DNA of 64,000 bases from Streptomyces filipinensis. Its GTDB lineage: Bacteria; Actinomycetota; Actinomycetes; Streptomycetales; Streptomycetaceae. The first letter of the stretch is position 1. Each line of letters starts with the position of its first letter. The stretch is from NCBI RefSeq assembly GCF_014649495.1, contig NZ_BMTD01000007.1, forward strand, positions 1 to 64,000. The letters are read 5' to 3'. A model generated the notes under the pieces. It saw only the letters and a program-made list of their open reading frames with translations, did no database searches and was not told the origin of the DNA. Positions 32,849 through 41,706 of this stretch are shown one piece after another. Position numbers and translations under genes: made by a program.

Positions 32849-35217
32849 TCACCGACCGGTCGTACGCCGTCGAGCCGTGGGCCGTCCGCGAGACCGCCCT
32901 CGACCTCGACGTCCTCGCCCAGAGCGAGTCGGTGTTCGCGCTGTCCAACGGCCATGTCGGCTGGCGCGGCAACCTGGACGAGGGCGAACCGCACGGCCTG
33001 CCCGGCAGCTACCTCAACGGCGTGCACGAGGTGCATCCGCTGCCGTACGCGGAGGCCGGCTACGGCTACCCGGAGTCGGGCCAGACGGTCATCAACGTCA
33101 CCAACGGCAAGATCGTCCGGCTGCTCGTGGACGACGAGCCGTTCGACCTGCGCTACGGTCGGCTCGTCGCCCACGAGCGGGTCCTGGACCTGCGCCGCGG
33201 GGTGCTGGAGCGGACCTGCGAGTGGACCTCCCCGGCGGGCTCCACCATCCGGGTGCGCTCGACCCGGCTGGTGTCGCTGACCCAGCGCGCGGTGGCCGCG
33301 ATCGCCTACGAGGTGGAGGCCGTCGACGACCGCAGCCGGGTGGTGATCCAGTCCGAACTGGTCGCGGGCGAGACCCTGCCGGAGCCGAACGGCGACCCGC
33401 GCGCGGCCATGGCACTGCAGTCGCCGCTGGAGCCGGAGGACCACTTCGCCTCCGGCAGCCGCCTACGGCTGGTGCACCGCACCCGGCGCAGCGGCCTGAG
33501 GGTGGCCGTGGCCGCCGACCACGTCGTCAGCGGCCCGGAGCGCACCACCACCCGCAGCGAGAGCGGCGCCGACGTGGCCCGGCTGACGGTCACCTCCGTA
33601 CTGGAGCCCGGGCAGACGCTGCGGGTGGAGAAGCTGGTAGCCCACGGCTGGTCCGGCACCCGCTCGCTGCCCGCGATGGCCGACCAGGTGGACGCCGCGC
33701 TCGCCGCCGCCGCACACGACGGCTGGCGGGGCCTGCTGGCGGACCAGCAAGCCTGCCTGGACGACTTCTGGGCCCGCGCCGACGTGGAGGTGGAGGGTGA
33801 CGAGGAGGTCCAGCAGGCGGTCCGCTTCGCCCTGTTCCACGTCCTGCAGGCCGGCAGCCGCGCCGAGCAGCGCGCCATCCCGGCGAAGGGCCTGACCGGT
33901 TCCGGCTACGACGGGCACGCCTTCTGGGACACCGAGATGTTCGTACTGCCCGTCCTCACCCACACCGCTCCGGCGGCCGTCGCCGAGGCCCTGCGCTGGC
34001 GGTACAACACCCTGGACGAGGCCCGCCAGCGCGCCGCCCAGCTCGGGCTCGGCGGGGCGGCCTTCCCCTGGCGGACCATCGCCGGACCGGAGGGCTCGGC
34101 GTACTGGCCCGCCGGCACCGCCGCCTTCCATGTGAACGCCGGCGTGGCCGACGCGGTGATCCGGTACGTCGAGTCCACCGGCGACACCGTGTTCGAGCGC
34201 GAGGTAGGCGTGGAGCTGCTGGTGGAGACGGCCCGGCTGTGGCGCTCGCTGGGCCACCACGACGGACACGGCGCCTTCCACATCGACGGCGTCACCGGCC
34301 CCGACGAGTACAGCGCGGTCGCCGACGACAACACCTACACCAACCTCATGGCCCGGCAGAACCTGCTCGCCGCGGCCGACGCCGCCGAACGCCACCCGCG
34401 CGAGGCGGCCCGGCTCGGCGTGGACGAGGAGGAGACCGCGTCCTGGCGGGACGCCGCCGAGGCGATGCACTTCCCGTACAACGACGAACTGCGCGTGCAC
34501 GAGCAGCACGCCGGGTTCACCCGCTACCAGCGCTGGGACTTCGCCGGCACCCGCGCCGACCAGTACCCGCTGCTGCTGCACTTCCCCTACTTCGACCTCT
34601 ACCGCAAGCAGGTCGTCAAGCAGGCCGACCTGGTGCTGGCCATGTACACCTGCGGCGACTTCTTCGAGAAGGGGCACGGCGAGGCGGGTGCCGACGGCGC
34701 GGACCAGGTCGCCCGCAACTTCGCCTACTACGAGCCGCTCACCGTCCGGGACTCCTCCCTGTCGGCCTGCTGCCAGGCCGTCATCGCCGCCCAGACGGGC
34801 CATCTCGACCTCGCCTACGCCTACACCACCGAGGCGGCCCTGATGGATCTGCAGGACCTGGAGCACAACACCCGCGACGGGCTGCACATCGCCTCGCTGG
34901 CCGGTACCTGGATGGCGCTGGTGGCGGGCTTCGGCGGGATGCGCCGCGACGGCGAGCGCCTGCGGTTCGCGCCGCGCCTGCCCGAGCGGCTGAGCCGGCT
35001 CGCCTTCAACGTCGAGTTCCGCGGCCGGCGGCTGCGCGTGGACATCGGCGCGGACAAGGCGACGTACGCGCTGCTGGACGGGCCGCCGCTGACCCTGCGC
35101 CACCATGGTGAGCCGGTCACGGTGTCCGCCGACGAGCCGGCCGTGCGGACCGTGCCGCCGGCCCGCCGGCGACCGGCTCCGGAGCAGCCGCCGCATCGCG
35201 CCCCGAACGGGGGCTAG
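32845..35217 (+). CDS. GH65 family disaccharide phosphorylase (maltose/trehalose/kojibiose type)
   Basis: 790 residues. The N-terminal beta-sandwich begins WAVRETALDLDVLAQSESVF, ALSNGHVGWRGNLDEGEPHG. The (alpha/alpha)6 catalytic barrel contains GYDGHAFWDTEMFVLPVLTH, WRYNTLDEARQRAAQLGLGG, HIDGVTGPDEYSAVADDNTY (the catalytic Glu in GPDEY) and QVVKQADLVLAMYTCGDFF. A C-terminal domain follows. These enzymes phosphorolyse an alpha-linked disaccharide to beta-glucose 1-phosphate, used by the coupled HAD mutase. The exact disaccharide is not decidable from sequence. GTG 32845 overlaps the mutase stop; GGGAGG is the SD. Confidence 0.92.
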   Translation: MITDRSYAVEPWAVRETALDLDVLAQSESVFALSNGHVGWRGNLDEGEPHGLPGSYLNGVHEVHPLPYAEAGYGYPESGQTVINVTNGKIVRLLVDDEPFDLRYGRLVAHERVLDLRRGVLERTCEWTSPAGSTIRVRSTRLVSLTQRAVAAIAYEVEAVDDRSRVVIQSELVAGETLPEPNGDPRAAMALQSPLEPEDHFASGSRLRLVHRTRRSGLRVAVAADHVVSGPERTTTRSESGADVARLTVTSVLEPGQTLRVEKLVAHGWSGTRSLPAMADQVDAALAAAAHDGWRGLLADQQACLDDFWARADVEVEGDEEVQQAVRFALFHVLQAGSRAEQRAIPAKGLTGSGYDGHAFWDTEMFVLPVLTHTAPAAVAEALRWRYNTLDEARQRAAQLGLGGAAFPWRTIAGPEGSAYWPAGTAAFHVNAGVADAVIRYVESTGDTVFEREVGVELLVETARLWRSLGHHDGHGAFHIDGVTGPDEYSAVADDNTYTNLMARQNLLAAADAAERHPREAARLGVDEEETASWRDAAEAMHFPYNDELRVHEQHAGFTRYQRWDFAGTRADQYPLLLHFPYFDLYRKQVVKQADLVLAMYTCGDFFEKGHGEAGADGADQVARNFAYYEPLTVRDSSLSACCQAVIAAQTGHLDLAYAYTTEAALMDLQDLEHNTRDGLHIASLAGTWMALVAGFGGMRRDGERLRFAPRLPERLSRLAFNVEFRGRRLRVDIGADKATYALLDGPPLTLRHHGEPVTVSADEPAVRTVPPARRRPAPEQPPHRAPNGG

Positions 35218-35322
35218 GCGCTCCCCTGTGCGGGCCGCGACATGCCGGCAGGCGTCCGCGCACCACCGGGCTCCCGGTCCCGCCCGCATGTCGGCACCAC
35301 CACGCGCTTCTCGTGGGCGCTC

Positions 35323-36213
35323 TCAGCTGAGCACGCCCGACAGCTGTCGCACCAGGTCGCTCGTCGCGTCGGCGGCGAGCAGCGCCGCCAGCGTGCCCAG
35401 CAGGAGGACGGCGAGCGCGACCGGCCACAGGCGCGGGGGCGGGCTCGTCTGCAGGGCCGCGACGCGCCGGGTGACCGCCCGGTCGGTGAAGTGCAGCGCG
35501 CACGGCCCGGCCCCGCCCGCGGTGAGCGCGGCCCGGGCCAGCGCCCGGGCGGTGGTCCGCCGGTCGCCGACCGCGGCCGCCGCCTGCTCGTCGGCCCACC
35601 GCTCCACGAGGAAGCCGACGGCCGTACGCACCGGGCCGAGCAGCGGATCGGCCGCCGCCGCGAGCGTCGCCGCCGTGACCAACGGGCCGTGCCGGTGGGC
35701 GAGATGGGCCCGCTCGTGCGCGAGGAGCACCCGCCGCTCGGCGGGCCGCAGGGCGCTCAGCATGGCCGAGGTGACCAGGATCCGGCCCGGCCGGCCCGGG
35801 ATCGCGAAAGCCCGCGGCGTCGCGGAGGCGGCGACGATCAGCTCGGTGTCCGCCGGATGCCCCGCGCACAGCCGGCGCAGGGCCCGCCGGGTACGGAACT
35901 CCGCGCGCACGGCCCGCCGCACCCGCAGGGCGATCACCACCAGGGCCAGGCACGCGGCGAACCCGATCACCCCGGGCACCGGATCGGCGACCGGATGCCC
36001 GTCCTCGCGGGCCTCGCGGATCACCGGGGGCACGTCCCCGAGGAGCGCGGCGGCCAGCAGGACCAGCGACCAGGCGGTGGCCACGGCGGTCAGCACCGCC
36101 GCCGAGGTCAGCACACGCGCGGCGAGGGCCGGAGCGACCCGCCGGGCGATCACCGGCCCGGCCGCCGACAGCAGCAGCGACAGCACCAGCGGGCTGTACA
36201 CGTCGAACCTCAT
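35323..36213 (-). CDS. M56-family (BlaR1-like) membrane metallopeptidase
   Basis: 296 residues. Membrane helices at the N-terminus (PLVLSLLLSAAGPVIARRVA, VLTSAAVLTAVATAWSLVLL), then the zinc site LLAHERAHLAHRHG (HExxH variant HERAH) and a C-terminal helix. It ends without the extracellular penicillin-binding sensor of classic BlaR1, so its signal is unknown. It overlaps the upstream BlaI gene (ATGA), meaning signal-dependent cleavage of BlaI is the expected mode. The catalytic Glu in HERAH is retained. Confidence 0.88.
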   Translation of the reverse strand: MRFDVYSPLVLSLLLSAAGPVIARRVAPALAARVLTSAAVLTAVATAWSLVLLAAALLGDVPPVIREAREDGHPVADPVPGVIGFAACLALVVIALRVRRAVRAEFRTRRALRRLCAGHPADTELIVAASATPRAFAIPGRPGRILVTSAMLSALRPAERRVLLAHERAHLAHRHGPLVTAATLAAAADPLLGPVRTAVGFLVERWADEQAAAAVGDRRTTARALARAALTAGGAGPCALHFTDRAVTRRVAALQTSPPPRLWPVALAVLLLGTLAALLAADATSDLVRQLSGVLS

Positions 36214-36593
36214 GCGCCGCCTCCGGCGAGCAGCTCGCGCAGCGCCCGCTCCTCCTCGGGACGCAGACCGGTCACGAACTGCTGGAGCGCGGCGATCGGG
36301 TCCGGGCCCCGGTCCAGGGCCTCGTGCATCGCCTCGGCGGTCAGCTCGGCCGCGTTCTTCGCCGGCCGGTACGCGCCGCGCCGCCCGTCGGCGTCCCGCA
36401 GCACCAGCCCCTTGTCGTAGAGGCGTTTGAGGATCGTGTGCACGGTGTTGTAGGCGAGGGCGCCGTCGATCCCGGCCTGGATCTCCGCCGGGGTCAGCGG
36501 CCGCTCGGTCGCCCAGAGAGCGGCCAGCACTTCGCTCTCCAGCGCACCGGCGCTGCGCCGCTCCGCCCTGCCGCGGGACCCTGTGCCAGCCAT
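36210..36593 (-). CDS. BlaI/MecI/CopY-family winged-helix repressor
   Basis: 127 residues. Winged helix: ALESEVLAALWATERPLTPA, EIQAGIDGALAYNTVHTILK, RLYDKGLVLRDADGRRGAYR. The C-terminal part, ALDRGPDPIAALQQFVTGLR, forms the dimer and protease-cleaved region. It binds TACA-N3-TGTA-like boxes: one at its own -10 (36604-36614) and one at the divergent promoter (36735-36751). It is translationally coupled to the M56 protease. It has a -10 TAAGGT (36605-36600, minus strand) 6 nt before its ATG, suggesting a leaderless or short-leader mRNA. Confidence 0.92.
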   Translation of the reverse strand: MAGTGSRGRAERRSAGALESEVLAALWATERPLTPAEIQAGIDGALAYNTVHTILKRLYDKGLVLRDADGRRGAYRPAKNAAELTAEAMHEALDRGPDPIAALQQFVTGLRPEEERALRELLAGGGA

Positions 36594-36603
36594 GCTCCAA
36601 CCT

Positions 36604-36614
36604 TACAGCGCGTA
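36604..36614. promoter_or_regulatory. BlaI-type box at the blaI promoter
   Basis: TACAGCGCGTA, a TAC-N5-GTA pseudo-palindrome overlapping the -10 TAAGGT of the BlaI gene. It has the same TACAGNNNGTA pattern as the box at 36735-36751. Confidence 0.55.
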
Positions 36615-36734
36615 GTGCCGGCGGCCGGCTGGCCCCGTCCACCCGGCACAGGGCACGGAATCGGGTTAGTTTGTCGGTGTTTTCCCGTGGATCGACGAGG
36701 TCCTCATGTCGCCGTGTGCGCCACCCCGCGGCGC

Positions 36735-36752
36735 CCCTACAGGCTGTAGGGT
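36735..36752. promoter_or_regulatory. BlaI-type operator over the divergent promoter
   Basis: Perfect 8-bp palindrome CCCTACAG-G-CTGTAGGG (36735-36751) containing TACA-N3-TGTA. It overlaps the -10 TAGGGT (36747-36752) that precedes the membrane glycosyltransferase gene. Confidence 0.7.
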
Positions 36753-36789
36753 GACCGTGATCCGCACGCCGAGGGGCAGAGGGGTGACG

Positions 36790-38274
36790 ATGGCCGGGAG
36801 CCCGCACGCCACACTCGCCGGGCTGCGGCGCGAGCGTCCGCACCGCACGCCGGACGGGGCCCGGCGGACCCGGTGCACGACCACGCTCGCGGCCGTGGCA
36901 GCCGCCTTCACCCTGGCCCAGCTGCTCCTCGTCCGGCCCGGCATGGGCCTGGGCTGGGACGAGACGGTCTACGTCAGCCAGGTCAGCGCACACGCCCCCG
37001 CCGCCTTCTTCAGCGCGCCCCGAGCCCGGGGCGTCTCCCTGCTCGTCGCGCCCGTCGCCTCCTGGTCGTCCTCCACGGCGCTGCTGCGGATCTACCTCGC
37101 GGTCCTGTCCGGCCTCGCCCTGTTCCTGGCCCTGCGTGCCTGGCGCGGCCTGTTCCCGGCCCGTGTCCTCGGCCTCGCCGGCGCCCTGTTCGCGTCCCTG
37201 TGGGTGACCCTCTTCTACGGCCCGCAGGCCATGCCCAACTACTGGGTCGCCGTGGGCGCCCTGGCCGCCGCCGGCTGCTTCCTGCGCTCCCTCACCGGCC
37301 CCGGGCGCTCCCCGTACCGGGGACTGGCGGCCAGTGCCGCGCTCATGGCCTGGATGCGGCCCATGGACGCGGTCTGGGCGGTGCTGCCGCTGCTCGTCCT
37401 CGCCGTCGCCCGGCGCCACTGGCGGCCGCTCGCGGTGCTGCTCGCCGGACTCGCGGCCGGCGCCGCCGAGTGGGTCGCCGAGGCCTACGTCCGCTACGGC
37501 GGCCCGGTGCGCCGCCTGGCCGACGGCTCGGCGATCCAGGGCGGCCTCGGCCGGCACTTCGCCGTGGTCGACCAGCTGCGCAGCCTCGGCGGCCGGACCC
37601 TGTGCCGCCCCTGCACCGGCGAGCTGCCCCCGCCGGTGGTCCTGGTGTGGTGGTTCGTCCTGCCGCTGCTCGCCGTGCTCGGGCTCACCGTCGCCGCCCG
37701 CGCCCGGCGTACGGTGCCCACGCTGCTGCCGTTCGCCTGTGCGGCGACCACCGCCTTCCCCTACCTGTTCCTGATCGACTACGCGGCCCCGCGTTTCCTG
37801 CTGCCCGCCTACGCCCTGCTCGCCCTCCCGGCCGCCGACGCACTGGTGCACCTGGTCACCGCACCGCGCAGGCGCAGGCGGCCGGCCGCCGTCACGCTGC
37901 TGGGCCTGGGGCTCGCCGCCCACCTGGGGGTGCAACTGGCCGTCCTGACCCACACGGTGGACGCCACCACCGCGCAACACGCCAGCTGGTCCCGCACGGC
38001 CGCCGCCCTCCACCGGCTCGGCGTCCGCCCGCCCTGCCTGCTCACCGGGAACGAGGCCATCCCGATCGCGTTCTCCACCGGCTGCGCCTCCGCCGCGACG
38101 AGCGGACACAACGCCAACAGCACCGAGCAGGCCATCGCCGGCACCGCCCGGCGGATCCCCGTCGCCGTCCTGGTCCCCGCCGGGTCCCGGCCGCCCGGAT
38201 ACGCCCGCGACTGGCCGGCCGAGTCCTTCGACGGCGGGCGGCTGTACCACCACGTGCCGGGGAGCGGCCGATGA
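36790..38274 (+). CDS. Polytopic membrane glycosyltransferase-like protein (GT-C fold)
   Basis: 494 residues with about 10 membrane helices. The acidic GT-C motif is in MGLGWDETVYVSQVSAHAPA (DE in the first extracytoplasmic loop). Further segments such as LFYGPQAMPNYWVAVGALAA and AALMAWMRPMDAVWAVLPLL resemble actinobacterial mannosyl- or arabinosyltransferase-like proteins. It probably moves a sugar from a polyprenyl phosphate donor to an envelope acceptor; donor and acceptor are unknown. ATG 36790 with GAGGGG as SD; a GTG at 36784 is in frame. It is co-transcribed with the next gene (ATGA overlap) and likely repressed by the divergent BlaI. Confidence 0.78.
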   Translation: MAGSPHATLAGLRRERPHRTPDGARRTRCTTTLAAVAAAFTLAQLLLVRPGMGLGWDETVYVSQVSAHAPAAFFSAPRARGVSLLVAPVASWSSSTALLRIYLAVLSGLALFLALRAWRGLFPARVLGLAGALFASLWVTLFYGPQAMPNYWVAVGALAAAGCFLRSLTGPGRSPYRGLAASAALMAWMRPMDAVWAVLPLLVLAVARRHWRPLAVLLAGLAAGAAEWVAEAYVRYGGPVRRLADGSAIQGGLGRHFAVVDQLRSLGGRTLCRPCTGELPPPVVLVWWFVLPLLAVLGLTVAARARRTVPTLLPFACAATTAFPYLFLIDYAAPRFLLPAYALLALPAADALVHLVTAPRRRRRPAAVTLLGLGLAAHLGVQLAVLTHTVDATTAQHASWSRTAAALHRLGVRPPCLLTGNEAIPIAFSTGCASAATSGHNANSTEQAIAGTARRIPVAVLVPAGSRPPGYARDWPAESFDGGRLYHHVPGSGR

Positions 38275-39218
38275 CGGCACCGGCGCAGCTCACCGTCTCC
38301 CTCGGCCGGCGCCGCGCCTGCTGGCACGCCGGCGTCCTGCTCGCCGTCCTGCTCGGCGGGCTGTACCTGGGCCGCCGGCACTGGCCCGCGGTCGAGCACG
38401 GGGCCTGGCGGCTGGCCGGCGCCGACCCGGGCTGGCTCCTGGCCGGCGCGGCGGTGGCCGTGTGCACCTGGGCCGCCTCGGCGCTCGCCCAGCAGGGCGC
38501 GGTCGTGCCACCGCTGCCCGGGCCGCGGCTGGTCGCCGCCCAGTTCGCGGCCTCCGCCGCGGGGCACCTGCTGCCCGCGGGGCTCGGTGCGGGGGCGGTG
38601 AACCTGCGGTTCCTGATGCGCTGCGGACTGCCGGCGGGCCGCGCGGCCAGCGCCGTCGCCGTCAAGGCCACCGCCGGTGCCACCGCGCGGCTGGCGCTGA
38701 TCGCCGTGCTCGCCCCCGGCTGCCCGGGCCTGCTGCGCCTGCCGTCTCTCAGCCCCACGGCCCTCGCCGTCGCCTTCGGCGGCCTCCTCCTGCTCGCGGC
38801 CTTGCCGGCGAGCCCCTGGTGGGGCCCCTGCCGACGAGCCCTGTCCGGCGTCCTGGCCGACATCCGCGCCCTGCACCTGCGCCCCGTGCGAGCCGCGGCC
38901 CTGTGGGGCGGCTCGCTGGCCTTCGCCGCGCTGCACTGCCTGGTCCTCGCCGCCGTCGGCCGGGCGGTCGCACTGCCGTTGCCGCCGCTGCAGGTGGCCC
39001 TGCTGTACCTCGCCGCGAGCAGCGCCGCCGCGCTGCTGCCGACCCCGGGCGGCCTCGGCTCCCTGGACGCGGCGCTCGCCCTCGCCCTGACCGTCGCCGG
39101 TGCCCCCGGGGCGGCCGCCGCCTCGGCCGTGCTCGGTTACCGGCTGCTGACCGTGTGGCTGCCGCTGCTTCCGGGACTGCTCGTCCTCGCGGTGCTGGTG
39201 CGGCGCAAGGCGCTGTGA
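38271..39218 (+). CDS. YbhN/MprF-like lysylphosphatidylglycerol synthase transmembrane-type protein
   Basis: 315 residues with about 8 membrane helices and the typical blocks AAQFAASAAGHLLPAGLGAG, AVNLRFLMRCGLPAGRAASA and LPTPGGLGSLDAALALALTV, VLGYRLLTVWLPLLPG. These match UPF0104/YbhN proteins (the flippase-like half of MprF), often next to glycosyltransferases, where they help move lipid-linked substrates. It starts at ATG 38271 overlapping the previous stop. Its own substrate is unknown. Confidence 0.82.
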   Translation: MTAPAQLTVSLGRRRACWHAGVLLAVLLGGLYLGRRHWPAVEHGAWRLAGADPGWLLAGAAVAVCTWAASALAQQGAVVPPLPGPRLVAAQFAASAAGHLLPAGLGAGAVNLRFLMRCGLPAGRAASAVAVKATAGATARLALIAVLAPGCPGLLRLPSLSPTALAVAFGGLLLLAALPASPWWGPCRRALSGVLADIRALHLRPVRAAALWGGSLAFAALHCLVLAAVGRAVALPLPPLQVALLYLAASSAAALLPTPGGLGSLDAALALALTVAGAPGAAAASAVLGYRLLTVWLPLLPGLLVLAVLVRRKAL

Positions 39219-39294
39219 GTGGACGCGGAGTTTCCGGCGCGCCCGCCGCAGGTAGGACTCGGATGTCACGTGCTGCCACACGAGGGGGAGAGCC

Positions 39295-39387
39295 ATGCCG
39301 GGCAACGACACCGCGGGGCTGCCGAGCGAGGCGTTCTTCACGCCGGGGACGCACACCCGCCCGGACGGACCGCACGCCCTGCCCTGA
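39295..39387 (+). CDS. Small ORF, possibly the N-terminal part of a frameshifted membrane peptide
   Basis: 30 residues, MPGNDTAGLPSEAFFTPGTH then TRPDGPHALP, with an excellent SD (GAGGGGGAG, 4 nt before the ATG). Immediately downstream in another frame (up to the stop at 39532) is WRRRHLAVILGMVVFLIVTR followed by EDVTEERPDQPTR, a clear membrane segment with an acidic tail but no start codon. Joined by a frameshift they would make a 75-80 residue single-pass protein. It is either two unrelated ORFs or a broken gene. Confidence 0.45.
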   Translation: MPGNDTAGLPSEAFFTPGTHTRPDGPHALP

Positions 39388-39538
39388 CCCCGTCCCGTGC
39401 CCGGGCGCTCAGGATGCGTTCAGGTCCCCTTGGCGGCGTCGGCACCTCGCGGTCATCCTCGGGATGGTCGTCTTCCTGATCGTGACCCGCGAGGACGTCA
39501 CCGAGGAGCGGCCGGACCAGCCGACGCGCTGACGGCGG

Positions 39539-41044
39539 TCATCCAGCGGGCAGCGTGACCACGAACCGCGCCCCGGGCCCGTGCCGGGGGTCGTGGAACA
39601 CCTCGCCGCCGGCCGACCGGGCCAGGCGGCGGGCCAGGGGAAGCCCCAGGCCGGCGCCGCCGTGCCCGTCGCCGGGGTCGGCCCGCTTGCCGGGCTGGAA
39701 GAGCACCTCCGTGAAGTCGCCGGGCACCCCCGGACCGTCGTCCGTCACCTCCACCCGTACGCCGCCGTCCACCGGGCTCGCCGTGAGCGTGACCGTCGTA
39801 CGGGCATAGCGCACCGCGTTGGCCAGCAGCGGGCTGACGATCCGTTCGAGCAGCGCGGGCCGCACCCCGGCCGTCAGCGCTCCGGCAGCGCCCCCGACGG
39901 TGATCCGCACCGCGTCCGGGGCGGCCACGGCCGCGGACAGCCGGTGCAGCACCGCCGGCACATCGGCGGTGCCGGGTGCCGTCGGCACCCCCTCGCGGGC
40001 TTCGGTGAGCAGGGTGTCGCACACGGTGCGCATCGACTGCGCGGCCCCGGCCAGCACTTCGTGGGAGGCCCGGGTCTCGGCGGCGGAGCGAGGCCGGGAG
40101 CGCCACCAGTCCAGCTCGGCGACGATCCGGCTGAGCGGGGTGCGCAGCTCGTGCGACAGCTCGCCGGTCAGCTGCTGCTCGTGCCGCAGCACCGCCCGGA
40201 TCCGGTCCAGCAGGGCGTCCAACGAGGCGCCGAGCGCGGCCAGTTCGGCAGGCCGCCCCCGGCCCGTGAACCGCTCCTGGGAGCCCACGGCACTCCACTG
40301 CGTCGCCTGCTCCGTCATCGCGCGCACCGGGCGCAGCGCCCGCCCCACCGCCAGCCGGGTCAGCGCATAGGTGCAGGCGAGCATCACCGCGTCCAGCGCG
40401 AACGAGCCCAGCAACAGCGTCTCGGCCGAGTTGCGGTACGGCGCGAGGTCCAGGGCCGTGACCACGGTGGCCCGAGCGCCGGCACCGGGCACCGGCTCCG
40501 CGCACAGCCGTACCGTGTCGGGGCCGTGCACCACGGCACAGCCCCGCCGGCCGCGGGCGGCCAGGGCGCCGGCGGCGCGGGTGAGCGCGCCGGCCCCGGA
40601 CGGAGGCTGCTCCAGCAGCCGGCCGCCCGCGTAGATCCACGCGTTGGTGTCCAGCAGCCGGTCACCGGAGGTCTCCAGCACCCGCACCCGGCCGTGCCGG
40701 GTGTCGACCGTCGTGGCGACGGCCGCGGCGCGGGTGCGCAGCTCGTCGTCCGCCTCCCGCTGGAGACGGTGGCGGACCACCGTGTTGAACACCACGGTGA
40801 GGATCACCATCAGCAGCGCGGCCGTGGTCAGCGCGGCCAGGGAGAGCCGGCCGCGCAGCGTGCGGGGCGCGAGACGGGCGGAGGCACGGGCGCCGACACG
40901 GCCCAGGGACGAGGGCGTACGGCTGCCCGACGGGCCGGCGTCGCGGGGCAGCGGCGGCCGTCCGTTCGCGGGCAGCGGTCGGGAGCGGGGGCGAAGTGGC
41001 CGGATGCGGGCGAGCAGGGGGCGGGTGCGGCCGGTGGGGGTCAT
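39539..41044 (-). CDS. HAMP-domain sensor histidine kinase
   Basis: 501 residues. A long basic N-terminal cytosolic stretch, membrane helix 1 (LSLAALTTAALLMVILTVVF), an extracytoplasmic sensor of about 120 residues, helix 2 (LLLGSFALDAVMLACTYALT), then HAMP. The H-box is TGELSHELRTPLSRIVAELD (phospho-accepting His), the N-box LLANAVRYARTTV, and the G-boxes DDGPGVPGDF and GAGLGLPLARRLAR. It overlaps the response regulator stop (ATGA), at the end of an operon with lipid phosphatases and DedA, so it probably senses envelope or undecaprenyl-lipid state. Confidence 0.92.
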   Translation of the reverse strand: MTPTGRTRPLLARIRPLRPRSRPLPANGRPPLPRDAGPSGSRTPSSLGRVGARASARLAPRTLRGRLSLAALTTAALLMVILTVVFNTVVRHRLQREADDELRTRAAAVATTVDTRHGRVRVLETSGDRLLDTNAWIYAGGRLLEQPPSGAGALTRAAGALAARGRRGCAVVHGPDTVRLCAEPVPGAGARATVVTALDLAPYRNSAETLLLGSFALDAVMLACTYALTRLAVGRALRPVRAMTEQATQWSAVGSQERFTGRGRPAELAALGASLDALLDRIRAVLRHEQQLTGELSHELRTPLSRIVAELDWWRSRPRSAAETRASHEVLAGAAQSMRTVCDTLLTEAREGVPTAPGTADVPAVLHRLSAAVAAPDAVRITVGGAAGALTAGVRPALLERIVSPLLANAVRYARTTVTLTASPVDGGVRVEVTDDGPGVPGDFTEVLFQPGKRADPGDGHGGAGLGLPLARRLARSAGGEVFHDPRHGPGARFVVTLPAG

Positions 41045-41706
41045 GTGAGGCGGTGGCCGATCCCGCGTGCCGTGGCGATCGTCCGTTCGCTTCCCGCCGT
41101 GCGCAGCTTGCGGCGCAGCCGGGTCAGGTACTGGTCCAGCGTGTTGTCGCTGACCTGCGCCCCCTCCGGCCAGCCCGCGCGCAGCAGATCGCGGCGCCGC
41201 ACCAGCTCCCCGCCGGCCGCGGTGAGCGCCGCCAGCAGCCGGAACTCCGTCGGGGTGAGGTCGACGCGCCTGCCGTGCACGGTGGCGCTGTGCCGGACGG
41301 CGTCCAGGAGCAGTCCGCCCGCGGGGGCGGAGGCGGGCGGGGGAGCGGTCCGGCGCAGGGCGGCGCGCAGCCGCGCGGCCAGCTCGGCGAGGTGGAAGGG
41401 CTTGGGCAGGTAGTCGTCGCCGCCCGCCGAGAAGCCCGACAGGCGGTCGGTGAGCCCCTGCCGTGCGGTCAGGAAGAGGACCGGGGCGAGGAAGCCGTTG
41501 GCGCGCATCGCCTGGCAGACGTCGCGGCCGTCGGCGTCGGGCAGTCCGACGTCCAGCACGACGGCGGACACGTCCGGTGCCGCCAGGCGCAGGGCGGTGG
41601 CGCCGTCGCCGGCGCAGACCGTGTCGAAGTCCTCGTCGTGCAGCCCACGGCGCAGCACGTCACGCAGGGCGTGATCGTCCTCGACGATGAGGATCCTGGG
41701 GCGCAT
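41041..41706 (-). CDS. OmpR/PhoB-family response regulator
   Basis: 221 residues. Receiver domain: RILIVEDDHALRDVLRRGLH, phospho-acceptor Asp in AVVLDVGLPDADGRDV, Thr in VLFLTARQG and Lys in DYLPKPFHLAELAAR. The C-terminal winged helix reads VDLTPTEFRLLAALTAAGGE ... NTLDQYLTRLRRKLRTAGSE. It overlaps the upstream PAP2 gene by 47 bp and the kinase by 4 bp. ATG 41706 has GGAGAG as SD. Candidate operators are the three 18-bp palindromes upstream of dedA. Confidence 0.93.
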   Translation of the reverse strand: MRPRILIVEDDHALRDVLRRGLHDEDFDTVCAGDGATALRLAAPDVSAVVLDVGLPDADGRDVCQAMRANGFLAPVLFLTARQGLTDRLSGFSAGGDDYLPKPFHLAELAARLRAALRRTAPPPASAPAGGLLLDAVRHSATVHGRRVDLTPTEFRLLAALTAAGGELVRRRDLLRAGWPEGAQVSDNTLDQYLTRLRRKLRTAGSERTIATARGIGHRLT

